A stretch of DNA of 64,000 bases from CAG-791 sp000431495 (GCA_052117605.1 JBQKIT010000007.1); one strand, 5' to 3'; shown: positions 1-6,242, counted from the first letter of the stretch. Numbers and translations: made by a program. The notes: a model not told the origin generated them from the letters alone.

Positions 1-108
1 CTTCAGATCCCACCTCGCGGTGGGCACCCTTGCTTTCGGCTGTATCCTTCCCACTACCGGGCGGATTCGGGACTTTCACCCGTTAGAAACGTGCGCCGCC
101 AGGCGCAC
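1..108 (-). mobile_element. 5' end of a group II intron (IIC-like), cut by window edge
   Basis: Read on the minus strand, the stretch opens with GTGCGCC at 108 and contains blocks typical of domain I of bacterial group IIC introns: GTGAAAGTCCCGA (67-79), GCAAGGGTG (around 25-33) and GATCTGAAG (1-9). The first base lies a few nucleotides behind the hairpin and T-run of a duplicated tRNA-Gln terminator, and insertion behind terminators is the known habit of group IIC introns. The reverse transcriptase/maturase and the 3' end would be to the left and are not seen. The group II assignment is from remembered consensus and is strong; subclass IIC is inference. Confidence 0.85.
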
Positions 109-176
109 CAACAAAAAAACGGCCTTCACTGTTATTCAGTGAAAGCCGTTAAAATATCGCTGGGCTAGTAGGATTC
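109..176. repeat. Attachment-site repeat, tRNA-distal copy
   Basis: This copy matches 4409-4475 apart from one extra A in the A-run. It contains the tRNA-Gln terminator hairpin (arms within 118-150) and the last 16 bases of the tRNA gene (161-176); homology ends at 177, inside the T-loop sequence. Tyrosine integrases commonly use the T-arm and 3' end of tRNA genes as attB. On the usual model this distal copy is the displaced original 3' end. Confidence 0.9.
113..150 (-). terminator. Orphan copy of the tRNA-Gln terminator
   Basis: On the minus strand the arms AACGGCTTTCACTG and CAGTGAAGGCCGTT (one bulge or mismatch) are followed by seven T. It duplicates the terminator at 4412-4449. No tRNA body precedes it here, so it may instead stop transcription leaving the element. 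The group II intron begins five bases beyond its T-run. Confidence 0.85.
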
Positions 177-364
177 TAACAAGGAATGCCCATTTTACAA
201 GCCTTTTCTCCCCACATAACCTAAAACGTAACCCAAAACACGGAATTTATCATACTCCGTACTTCCGTTTCATGTCTGCTTCTACTTCGTCATTCGTGCA
301 TTTCAAAGAGCCTTTTTTATAGGCTGTGGAAACTTGGGATACAGTGCAGGACAGAACAGTTGCA

Positions 365-400
365 AAGCAAAACGGCCCTGCCGTCAAGGCAAAGCCGTTC
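365..400 (-). terminator. Terminator behind the integrase gene
   Basis: Nine bases after the integrase stop codon the minus strand has AACGGC...GCCGTT outer arms with an inner TGCC/GGCA pairing and a T-rich tail (TTTTGCTTTG). It is a reasonable intrinsic terminator. The outer arm resembles the att terminator arm, though the rest differs. The remainder of 177-408 shows no convincing gene. Confidence 0.65.
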
Positions 401-408
401 TTTACTGT

Positions 409-1527
409 TTACATGAAATTGACCGCTTTAAGCTGCTCCCGCTTCGTCTCCGGCATACAGTGGGCGTACAAATTCATAGTCATGCTTATATCCGAATGCC
501 CCATAATATCCTGCAGCGTTTTAGGCGGCATCCCACTCTCGATGCACCTTGTAGCGAATGTATCGCGAAAAGCGTGAACTGTGAATTTCTCTATTCCTGC
601 TGCCTCGCAAATCCTCTTGATATCATCGTTTACTATGGACGATTTCAGAATATTTCCTCGCGGGCTTCTGAATATCGTATCTGTTAGGTTTTCCAGTTTC
701 CCGAATAATTGCCCTGTAATAAATCTCTGCTGCTCTATGGCCCTTCTAGTCTCGTCTGTGATAGGTATTTCACGCCGTCCTGCTGCCGTCTTCGTATCGT
801 CCCCGATCTTATAGCCGCCGCTTGCCTTCCTTGTCACTGTCCGGCTTATCGTGATGGACTTTTTCCGAATGTCACAAATCTCTAAGGCTCCGGCCTCTCC
901 AATCCTGCAGCCTGTAGCCAACAGAAAAACATACAGGTTGTAATACCAAGAATCTTCTGCATGGCTCAAAAATGCCCTTGTTTCCTCTTTTGTCAGTGCT
1001 CTGTGTATATTGTCCCTCGCCTGCGGTTCCGTCCTTCTGAGGGACTTTACGGGTGCAGCAGAGTTGTATTCTATGATTCGATCAATCGTTACAGCAGATT
1101 GCAGAATACTTTTCAACAGTGAAATTGTGTCGTTCGTGGTTCTGGTTGAATGTGTCTCTGCAATGATCTTCTGCAGATCACGCACGTTCTGAACCTCGAT
1201 AGCCTTGATTTTCAGTTCTCCGAAGCGTGTCCCCGTCTTGTCGATCTCTGCCTTACTGATTGCGCGGTACATCATCCGGTTTGTTCTCAGCGTGGTTTCC
1301 TTTGCGGTTCCTTCCTTCGCCTCTATCCATCTTTCGAAATAATCATCAAGGTTGATGTTCTCACCCGTCTTATAGCTGCCCTCTTCGATCTCCTGCCGCT
1401 TCTTGATTTCCTTTTCCTTTACTTCTTTGACTGAGGCACCATATACCGCGCACCGTTTCCCATTCATGGAAAAGCGCAGCCTGTACCCGTTCCCGTACCT
1501 GTCAACGCCTGCCGCCAATCTTGCCAT
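409..1527 (-). CDS. int: Tyrosine recombinase / site-specific integrase
   Basis: A 372-residue phage-type integrase that would excise and insert the surrounding element by recombining the two att repeats. The N-terminal part (about 1-60) resembles an arm-type DNA-binding domain, 60-160 a SAM-like core-binding domain, and 175-360 the catalytic domain. Catalytic residues can be placed: R208 (in TGCRIGEA), H318 and R321 (HAFRDTF), H344 (MGHSDIS) and the nucleophile Y354 (NLYAH). An AAAGG site lies about ten bases before the ATG. It lies next to the tRNA-distal att and reads toward it. Length and motif set look intact, so it is probably functional. Confidence 0.95.
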   Translation of the reverse strand: MARLAAGVDRYGNGYRLRFSMNGKRCAVYGASVKEVKEKEIKKRQEIEEGSYKTGENINLDDYFERWIEAKEGTAKETTLRTNRMMYRAISKAEIDKTGTRFGELKIKAIEVQNVRDLQKIIAETHSTRTTNDTISLLKSILQSAVTIDRIIEYNSAAPVKSLRRTEPQARDNIHRALTKEETRAFLSHAEDSWYYNLYVFLLATGCRIGEAGALEICDIRKKSITISRTVTRKASGGYKIGDDTKTAAGRREIPITDETRRAIEQQRFITGQLFGKLENLTDTIFRSPRGNILKSSIVNDDIKRICEAAGIEKFTVHAFRDTFATRCIESGMPPKTLQDIMGHSDISMTMNLYAHCMPETKREQLKAVNFM

Positions 1528-1587
1528 ACTGTGCCGCCTTTCTTCTTGTGAAAGCGGCAGCAGGCCCGTATAATAGGCCTGTAGCCG

Positions 1588-1605
1588 CTCTTTGTCGATG
1601 TGCTA
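1588..1605. repeat. 18-bp direct repeat, copy 1
   Basis: CTCTTTGTCGATGTGCTA occurs here, upstream of the integrase, and again at 3665-3682 behind the excisionase-like gene. In both places GGTTGCCGCC follows (1629-1638 and 3685-3694). Just downstream, GCCTGCT (1620-1626) and AGCAGGC (1641-1647) form an inverted repeat followed by a T-rich stretch on the plus strand. The role is unknown; integrase arm sites or a scar of modular exchange are possible. Confidence 0.5.
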
Positions 1606-1673
1606 CAACATTTTTTCTTGCCTGCTCTGGTTGCCGCCTCAGCAGGCCTTTTCTTTTGCTCTCCCCCTGTCTT

Positions 1674-1907
1674 TTAGGAATTCTTTAATGTCATATCAAA
1701 CATAACTCTGACAATAGTCTGTCCTTTTCTTTCATTATTGTTTTGCTCGTCTCCTGTGCCACAGCAGGCATGTATCTGTTTCAAAATGTCCAAATACTTT
1801 TTTGGATAAATAATTTTAAGTTCATACATGAAATCGTCCATGACTTCCAACAACTTTTCCGAATTAACACCAGAACACGCCTTTCTAAATTCGCTTGTTT
1901 CTTTCAT
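1674..1907 (-). CDS. Small protein of unknown function in the element
   Basis: A 77-residue reading frame with no family I recognise. I choose the ATG at 1907 because AAAGGAAGG lies a suitable distance before it; an upstream in-frame ATG at 1970 has no ribosome binding site. The protein is mildly charged and predicted mostly helical in the first 45 residues, with a CC pair near the middle and an Asn-rich stretch. It lies upstream of the integrase in the same direction and divergent from the ribbon-helix-helix gene, so it could be a regulator or accessory factor. The function is not known. Confidence 0.5.
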   Translation of the reverse strand: MKETSEFRKACSGVNSEKLLEVMDDFMYELKIIYPKKYLDILKQIHACCGTGDEQNNNERKGQTIVRVMFDMTLKNS

Positions 1908-1989
1908 AACTGCCTTCCTTTCTGCGCTGAATAAATTACAACGTTTCTTGCTCTGGGATTGTTCCCCCATGACAGAAATATACTACATC

Positions 1990-2067
1990 GTACGTTGTCA
2001 CAATAATATTGATAGATTGCACAAAATGACAACGTACATGTTATACGTTTTTCACAATGTACGTTGC
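1990..2067. promoter_or_regulatory. Operator cluster with TACGTTG motifs
   Basis: GTACGTTGTCA (1990-2000) and TGACAACGTAC (2027-2037) form a perfect 11-bp inverted repeat 26 bases apart. Further copies of the core appear as GTACGTTG near 2059-2066 and in inverse orientation inside the next gene near 2177. The sites fill the gap between two divergent genes, one of which encodes a ribbon-helix-helix protein, a class that binds repeated short operators. Autoregulation is inference. Confidence 0.6.
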
Positions 2068-2132
2068 TTAAGATTGCGTTACAATGTTCTTGCAGCTATG
2101 ACTTTATTACAAACTGAACGAGGTAATAATAC

Positions 2133-2339
2133 GTGTCTCATAATCTCAGCAATAAGGCTTATGAAAACAAAGTAAGGTACAACGTAGAATACGCCAAAAA
2201 CAACTACAAACGCGTTCCACTCGATCTTAAAATAGACAAATACGAGCAATTAAAAGCCGCCGCCGAAAAATCCGGCGAATCTGTGAACGGATATATCAAA
2301 ACCGCCGTTGAACAGCGAATACAGCGCGAATCTGATTAA
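2133..2339 (+). CDS. Ribbon-helix-helix (Arc/CopG-like) DNA-binding protein
   Basis: A 68-residue protein. After a polar N-terminus, residues about 24-65 read as a ribbon-helix-helix unit: a beta strand (RVPLDLKI), helix A (DKYEQLKAAAEKSG) and helix B (SVNGYIKTAVEQRI). Such dimers bind operators through the paired strands. The start is GTG, supported by GAGGT about nine bases upstream; no better ATG exists. It is the only gene of the element on the plus strand. The TACGTTG repeats just upstream are its likely targets, so control of its own gene and of the divergent small gene is the simplest inference. Confidence 0.8.
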   Translation: MSHNLSNKAYENKVRYNVEYAKNNYKRVPLDLKIDKYEQLKAAAEKSGESVNGYIKTAVEQRIQRESD

Positions 2340-2345
2340 AGTTAT

Positions 2346-2385
2346 GGCAGCAGGATTTTGAAATGTCCTGCTGCCGCGTTCTTTT
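2346..2385 (+). terminator. Terminator behind the ribbon-helix-helix gene
   Basis: GGCAGCAGGA (2346-2355) pairs with TCCTGCTGCC (2366-2375), a perfect ten-base stem with a ten-base loop, followed by GCGTTCTTTTC. It starts six bases after the stop codon, so the upstream gene is probably monocistronic. Confidence 0.8.
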
Positions 2386-2562
2386 CTAAACACTCTGCCG
2401 TAACATTGTTATTCAGTGACAAAGTGTTTCACTCATGAAATGCTACATAGTCTTTGCGCCGCCTTTGCAATGTTAAGTACAAGATCTTTTACCTATAGCA
2501 CGATTTTAAAAAAAATAAAAATTTATTGTCTGCCAATAAGGTATCCCAGTACATGCGCGCGC

Positions 2563-2706
2563 CTAGCTTATGGTGGTGGGGTACTCCCCCGTTGCTTTGC
2601 CTTGTTTCTTCTTTTGTTCCGGTTGTGGCTGCGGATAACCGCGCGGCTTCGTAGCATTAAGCCGTTCCTGTGTCTTCTCTACAAATTCATTCCATCGTTC
2701 AAACAT
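2563..2706 (-). CDS. Possible small protein, unknown function
   Basis: A 47-residue frame beginning MFERWNEFVEKTQERLNA and ending in a Pro/Gln/Lys-rich tail. It is supported mainly by a GAGAGG ribosome binding site about nine bases before the ATG. A longer version would need a TTG start at 2838 without a good site. I recognise no family. It lies behind the replication-type gene and the iteron-like repeats on the same strand. It may be chance; treat as a candidate only. Confidence 0.3.
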   Translation of the reverse strand: MFERWNEFVEKTQERLNATKPRGYPQPQPEQKKKQGKATGEYPTTIS

Positions 2707-2781
2707 TTCCGCCGTACCTCTCACCCAATTTCGAAGGCAATGCCCTAATAAAAACTGCAAAACAGCAGCCAAATAATCCCT

Positions 2782-2813
2782 ATACACACTGGTAATATTA
2801 AAAATGTGTGTAT
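2782..2813. repeat. Stem-loop beside the iteron-like repeats
   Basis: ATACACAC (2782-2789) and GTGTGTAT (2806-2813) form a perfect eight-base stem around a 16-base AT-rich loop that includes TAATATTA. It lies about 40 bases from the first iteron-like repeat. An AT-rich hairpin next to iterons fits an unwinding or nicking region, but an operator or chance is possible. Confidence 0.45.
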
Positions 2814-2850
2814 CACGACCACAGTGCAAGACCCGCAAAAGGCCGCTTTC

Positions 2851-2959
2851 GTGGTGTCAGAGCAACAGTACAAACTTTTTTCATGCCCTTTTGTGGTATC
2901 AGAGCATCAGTACTCTGTGACTCAGAACAACAGTACACTGTGGCCCAGAACAACAGCCA
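2851..2959. repeat. Iteron-like repeats, candidate replication origin
   Basis: Four related 20-22 bp units lie at 2851-2871, 2893-2913, 2916-2936 and 2938-2959 with core TCAGAGCAACAGTAC and variants. The second to fourth are spaced about 22 bp and the first is set off by about 42 bp, so all keep two-helical-turn phasing with one unit missing. The array lies directly behind the winged-helix gene at 2966. Iterons bound by a winged-helix initiator are the usual plan of theta-type plasmid origins; the role here is inferred. Confidence 0.55.
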
Positions 2960-2965
2960 AATTTC

Positions 2966-3367
2966 TTAATGTCCTCGCCATTTGTCTGAAAAAGAATACA
3001 CGTTTACTTTGCGGCGATGCTTGTTTTTCTCCCGAATGGTTATAAATCCGGCGTCCTCAAGTTCGCGGAACCATTTGACGGCATTGCTTCTGTCGATGTC
3101 GTACTCCGACAAGTGTTTAGCAGGAAAAACAAAATCCCGATATTCAACGTAGCTGTCATTCCCATCTTCCGCTCCGTGTCGGAACAAGCATTGCCTTCCC
3201 TTCCTGCTTGATTCCTGCGCGCGGCAACAGCAATACAGTTGTCTTGCTCCGATAGATAAACTCCGATACTGTTCAGACTTCATAACTGAGCTGTAAACTC
3301 TGCCGAATGGTTCGTTTGTTTCCGCGCCGGAATAATCTAAAATTTTATTTTTTTTCACCCGAGGCAT
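2966..3367 (-). CDS. Winged-helix replication-type protein (RepA-like)
   Basis: A 133-residue protein. I start it at the ATG at 3367 because GGAGAAGGTG lies about eight bases upstream; the longer frame from 3424 has no such site. The first part (residues about 20-50, FGRVYSSVMKSEQYRSLSIG) and the second (FPAKHLSEYDIDRSNAVKWF...GFITIREKNKHRRKVNVYSF) resemble the winged-helix DNA-binding proteins often annotated as replication initiators in small integrative elements of Firmicutes. The second block is a clear helix-turn-helix plus wing. It overlaps the preceding gene by 23 bases, indicating coupling, and ends seven bases before the iteron-like array. The initiator role is inference; a transcription regulator is the alternative. 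Confidence 0.65.
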   Translation of the reverse strand: MPRVKKNKILDYSGAETNEPFGRVYSSVMKSEQYRSLSIGARQLYCCCRAQESSRKGRQCLFRHGAEDGNDSYVEYRDFVFPAKHLSEYDIDRSNAVKWFRELEDAGFITIREKNKHRRKVNVYSFSDKWRGH

Positions 3368-3641
3368 ACGCGTCCACCTTCTCCAAAGCATCAGCAACTT
3401 CGTTAATTGCGGCAGCTTGTCCACGCAATTTTTTTACGTAACAGGAAATATCGACTTGATTCTCCGGCAAATAATAGCCTTTCTGACAGGCCAGAACAGG
3501 AAGAAAAGACAGGCGTTCCTTAGCCGCAATCTCCCGCAATTCCCTTACACTTCCAACTCGCAACTCCCGTGCAATTTCTCTGGTCGGAATTGCGCTGTGC
3601 TTGCCGATTGCCTTTTCTCGTTCCAAAAGTTCAAAAATCAT
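3345..3641 (-). CDS. Element protein with possible helix-turn-helix, unknown function
   Basis: A 98-residue protein with an excellent ribosome binding site (GAAGGAG, six bases before the ATG). Residues about 15-55 (AIPTREIARELRVGSVRELREIAAKER) look like a winged-helix or Fis-type helix-turn-helix, and residues 70-95 are a short charged helix. It lies between the excisionase-like gene and the replication-type gene in one operon and overlaps the latter. Small proteins of this kind are common in phage satellites and integrative elements, usually without known function. A DNA-binding or replication accessory role is inference from position. Confidence 0.65.
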   Translation of the reverse strand: MIFELLEREKAIGKHSAIPTREIARELRVGSVRELREIAAKERLSFLPVLACQKGYYLPENQVDISCYVKKLRGQAAAINEVADALEKVDAYASGEKK

Positions 3642-3664
3642 AATTTCTCCTTCAGCTGTAACAA

Positions 3665-3682
3665 CTCTTTGTCGATGTGCTA
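3665..3682. repeat. 18-bp direct repeat, copy 2
   Basis: Second copy of CTCTTTGTCGATGTGCTA, followed like copy 1 (1588-1605) by GGTTGCCGCC three bases on. It lies between the excisionase-like gene and the next gene. The pair brackets the replication and regulatory module of the element. Confidence 0.5.
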
Positions 3683-3695
3683 ACGGTTGCCGCCG

Positions 3696-3887
3696 TCAGC
3701 TTCGAAATCCGTCCACATACTTGTCGATTGCTTCGCGATCGAAAAGGACGCGCTTGCCCAATTTGATTCGAGCTCCTGCCTGTTCCCCGACCTCGCGCGC
3801 CGTGTTCTGTCCAACGCTAAGATATGCGCACAGTTCACGAATCCCCATATAGCGAACTCCTGCATCTTCATGTTTTCTTGCTGTCAT
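3696..3887 (-). CDS. xis: Excisionase-family DNA-binding protein
   Basis: A 63-residue protein of the MerR-like helix-turn-helix excisionase family. Residues about 12-60 contain the typical pattern: YMGIRELCAYLSVGQNTAREV (helix-turn-helix) followed by a short wing and IKLGKRVLFDREAIDKYVD. Such proteins bend DNA at att sites and steer the integrase toward excision; some act as promoter regulators instead. AGGAG lies six bases before the ATG. It is first in an apparent three-gene operon with the two genes at 3345-3641 and 2966-3367, and a long inverted repeat lies just upstream of it. It is far from the integrase gene but close to the tRNA-side att. Confidence 0.85.
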   Translation of the reverse strand: MTARKHEDAGVRYMGIRELCAYLSVGQNTAREVGEQAGARIKLGKRVLFDREAIDKYVDGFRS

Positions 3888-3901
3888 TTTTTCTCCTTCC
3901 T

Positions 3902-3949
3902 ATTTGTTATGATGATGTATTGAGTTGTTGCATGGTCATCATAACAAAT
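3902..3949. promoter_or_regulatory. 14-bp inverted repeat upstream of the excisionase gene
   Basis: ATTTGTTATGATGA (3902-3915) and TCATCATAACAAAT (3936-3949) are perfect inverse copies separated by 20 bases. The pair starts 15 bases before the excisionase-like ATG. It may be an operator for a dimeric repressor, an Xis/Int-binding region, or a leader hairpin. No T-run follows, so a terminator is unlikely. Confidence 0.6.
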
Positions 3950-4408
3950 CGGGTACCTGTTTTACGAACAGCCACGTTCTTACAGTTTCCCTGTCTTCCT
4001 CGTTCTCGCTGCACACCTTTTCAAACTGTTCCATCCTGTCCGTTTGTTTCTTCTCCATCCTGTTGATTTGCTTTTCCTGATTGCTCTAAAATCGCGTTTT
4101 ACCCTCGCCCCCTATAAACTACCGTCCGAACAGTTAAAATCGATTCTATCTATTTCATTCCCTGTACAGTCTGTATTCGTCTCCTTATCGGCTACAATTT
4201 TCTGCCTCGTTAAAATCTCTTGTCGGTCGGTATGGCACGTTTACGAACGCGAAACATGTACACCAATCCGTACACCAATAAACAGGTCGTTTCCATAACC
4301 CCAAAAATAGCCCAAATTGTAACCCAAAACGGCCTGTTTGTTGGTGTATTCCGGCGGTGCTCTACATCCTCAGATAACACCTATCTGTGTTCGGAAACGT
4401 TGAAAATA
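3950..4408. other. Stretch without a convincing gene inside the element
   Basis: Several short frames exist on the plus strand, but none has a ribosome binding site, a recognisable domain or a plausible composition. The stretch separates the regulatory repeat of the excisionase operon from the tRNA-side att. It may hold promoters and integrase arm-binding sites; I cannot assign any. Confidence 0.6.
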
Positions 4409-4475
4409 CAACAAAAAACGGCCTTCACTGTTATTCAGTGAAAGCCGTTAAAATATCGCTGGGCTAGTAGGATTC
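4409..4475. repeat. Attachment-site repeat, tRNA-side copy
   Basis: This copy covers the terminator hairpin and the last 16 paired bases of the intact tRNA-Gln gene (4460-4475). It differs from 109-176 only by one A in the run of A. Because the copy restores the tRNA 3' end and its terminator, integration leaves the tRNA functional. Confidence 0.9.
4412..4449 (-). terminator. tRNA-Gln terminator
   Basis: Ten bases after the tRNA on the minus strand, a hairpin (AACGGCTTTCACTG / CAGTGAAGGCCGTT) is followed by TTTTTT. It is duplicated at 113-150 as part of the attachment repeat. Confidence 0.85.
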
Positions 4476-4531
4476 GAACCTACGAAATGACGGAGTCAGA
4501 GTCCGTTGCCTTACCGCTTGGCTATAGCCCA
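4459..4531 (-). tRNA. tRNA-Gln, anticodon CTG
   Basis: The minus strand folds as a standard cloverleaf: acceptor TGGGCTA/TAGCCCA, D-arm GCC...GGC, anticodon stem ACGGA/TCCGT around the loop CTCTGAC (anticodon CTG, reading CAG), T-arm GTAGG/CCTAC with TTCGAAT. The discriminator base is G and no CCA is encoded. U1-A72 and a G discriminator are normal for bacterial tRNA-Gln. The gene is complete although an element is integrated in its 3' end. Confidence 0.97.
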
Positions 4532-4583
4532 ATATGCTGCAATCCTCAGTGATTCACTTTCCTGCTGACCGCTACGAGTAGTT

Positions 4584-4612
4584 ATCCTATCAGATCCCAC
4601 TTCGGATTGCAA
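4584..4612 (-). promoter_or_regulatory. Probable tRNA-Gln promoter
   Basis: On the minus strand TTGCAA (4607-4612) is followed after 17 bases by TAGGAT (4584-4589), about 50 bases before the tRNA. The -10 box is a moderate match. Confidence 0.45.
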
Positions 4613-4697
4613 GCACTTTTTATACTAATTTCAGAAATAAATCCTGCAGAGCTGTCTTTTCCCGGATATCAGGCACGGCACCCTTCTGCCCGACTGC

Positions 4698-5630
4698 TCA
4701 GTTCCCGGCCAGCTGATAGGTGATAGTAACCGTTGCCGTCACATCCGATTCTCCCGGCATTACATTCATACCGCCGTCTGCCTTCGCCGATTCCTGGTAC
4801 GCCCTTGCCCCGGTATAAGCTGCAGAGCCATTGCTGTCTCCCTCGGAAACGGAGAGGATTTTCCCAAGGCGGCATCCTTCTCTGGCCGCAAGCTTCTCTG
4901 CCTTTTCCTGCGCACGATCCATGGCCGCATCCAACGCCTTGTCGTAGGCTGCCTCGGTCTCCGTGTAGTCGAAGCTGATCCCGTTCACCTGATTCACACC
5001 GGCTTCTCCGGCTTTCTCCAGAAGCTCACCCACGTCCTTCACATCCAGATTCTTTACCGTCAGCATGGTGGTCGCCGTATAACCGGTCAGCTTACTGACG
5101 TCCTTACTATAGTCATAGTTGGCGTAAAGATCGAAGCTGCTGGTTGAAATGTCCTTCTCTTTTACTCCGTAATCAAGCAGCGCGCCAATTACATTATTGA
5201 TATCCTTGGCATTCTTGTCCTGAGCTGTCTTGGAGGAAGAATCTGATGTCTGAACGCCGATGGAAAGGGACGCCTTGTCCGGCGTCACCGTTGCGATACC
5301 GCTTCCGGTAACCGTAAGTGTCGCCTCATCCGCGTCAACCTGCACATTCACCATTTCTTCCGGAGTTTCCTGCTCAGCAGTCTCCCCGGCATCCTGCTTC
5401 CTGTCGTCCTTATCTTCCTTCTTGTCCGAAGCCTGCTTCTCAGAATCCTCCTTCTCTGTTGTCTGGGCAGAGGCATCCCCAGAGTCCTCCGCCTTGTCGT
5501 TCTTTGCAAGCTTCAGCGTTGCTGCAGCATCTGCCTGCAGAACACCTGCATTTTTTATGGATGCGCAGCCGGTCATCATTCCCGCTGCCATGCAGCCAAT
5601 CAACATGGTAATCACAAATTTCTTTTTCAT
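4698..5630 (-). CDS. SIMPL-domain (DUF541) lipoprotein
   Basis: A 310-residue exported lipoprotein. The N-terminus has a lipobox with Cys22 (MMTGCAS). Residues about 40-95 are a low-complexity Asp/Glu/Lys/Ser linker, and residues 100-308 are a SIMPL (DUF541) domain, recognised from VTGSGIATVTPDKASLSIGVQT at its start, the GYTATTMLTVKNLD block and the C-terminal VTATVTITYQL strand. Family members are periplasmic or surface proteins of poorly defined role, linked in some bacteria to oxidative stress or envelope maintenance. It appears to be a single-gene unit. Confidence 0.88.
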   Translation of the reverse strand: MKKKFVITMLIGCMAAGMMTGCASIKNAGVLQADAAATLKLAKNDKAEDSGDASAQTTEKEDSEKQASDKKEDKDDRKQDAGETAEQETPEEMVNVQVDADEATLTVTGSGIATVTPDKASLSIGVQTSDSSSKTAQDKNAKDINNVIGALLDYGVKEKDISTSSFDLYANYDYSKDVSKLTGYTATTMLTVKNLDVKDVGELLEKAGEAGVNQVNGISFDYTETEAAYDKALDAAMDRAQEKAEKLAAREGCRLGKILSVSEGDSNGSAAYTGARAYQESAKADGGMNVMPGESDVTATVTITYQLAGN

Positions 5631-5738
5631 CGCCTGACACCCTTTCCTCCGGCTTCTGCGCCGGATCGGTAACCAACCGAACTGTTAGCAAATCTGCATT
5701 TATTATACAGGAAGTTCTCCGGGAAGACTCTGAAAAGT

Positions 5739-6182
5739 CTATGAAATCCGATCACCGGCAATCTTCCTGCAAAGAGGAAGCCATTCACAGCCAAGGCAGG
5801 CTTCCTCCAACCGGTACAGGCTGATCGGTTCCGTTGCATGCGAGAACTCACTCCAGGTCAGAACCTGCCCATAGGAAAATCCGGTCATCCGGAGAACATT
5901 CTCATCAAACAGGGGTGGGTGTTCGGAAGAGCAGGCATTCCCCCTTCGATTGGGACATTTGGCGCACAGATCGTCCGCGCCTTTTGTGATGCAGATTTTT
6001 TCCTCCGGATTTGCAGTCAGACGCTCCTTCATTGCCGTCATGTTCCGGCTGAATTCATCGGAATATCCCTCCCCGCGAAAATTCAGCAGGCACACTCCGT
6101 GGTGCGGTCGAAGATGAATCCGCGCAGTGCCATTCGTTTGTACCTCTTGTTTTGCCACATTTTCCATTCTCTTGTTGTCCAT
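5739..6182 (-). CDS. DUF1284 domain protein (Cys-rich)
   Basis: A DUF1284 protein of about 147 residues from the ATG at 6182. Recognisable features are the opening HLRPHHGVCLLNF, a CxxC (CAKCPNRRGNAC), and a final CLGCEWLPLC. The conserved cysteines suggest a metal or Fe-S site, but no function has been established for the family to my knowledge. The start is uncertain: an in-frame ATG at 6242 and another at 6164 exist, and none has an ideal ribosome binding site. The gene follows bioY on the same strand behind a terminator. Confidence 0.75.
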   Translation of the reverse strand: MDNKRMENVAKQEVQTNGTARIHLRPHHGVCLLNFRGEGYSDEFSRNMTAMKERLTANPEEKICITKGADDLCAKCPNRRGNACSSEHPPLFDENVLRMTGFSYGQVLTWSEFSHATEPISLYRLEEACLGCEWLPLCRKIAGDRIS

Positions 6183-6242
6183 TTCCCTCGCATTCCCTTC
6201 TGTATGTGCACGAATCAGAATCGCGTGCCACCGGGCGCACAC

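Larger units (their letters stand above)
109..4475. mobile_element. Integrated mini-element in tRNA-Gln (about 4.3 kb)
   Basis: Direct repeats of 68 and 67 bp bound the region, and the right copy covers the 3' end of a tRNA-Gln gene. Inside are a tyrosine integrase at the tRNA-distal end, an excisionase-like gene at the tRNA-proximal end, a winged-helix replication-type gene, iteron-like repeats and a ribbon-helix-helix regulator. No relaxase, coupling protein, phage structural gene, resistance or defence gene is visible. It is best described as a cryptic integrative element or satellite. By eye it is more AT-rich than the flanking chromosome. Confidence 0.85.

Noticed and set aside
2806..3045. 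79-codon plus-strand frame across the repeats
   Set aside because: Its apparent internal repeats come from the iteron-like DNA; no start site and it overlaps the replication-type gene.
3903..4441. Short plus-strand frames near the tRNA-side att
   Set aside because: No ribosome binding sites, no domains and Ser/Cys/Phe-rich shadow-like composition.
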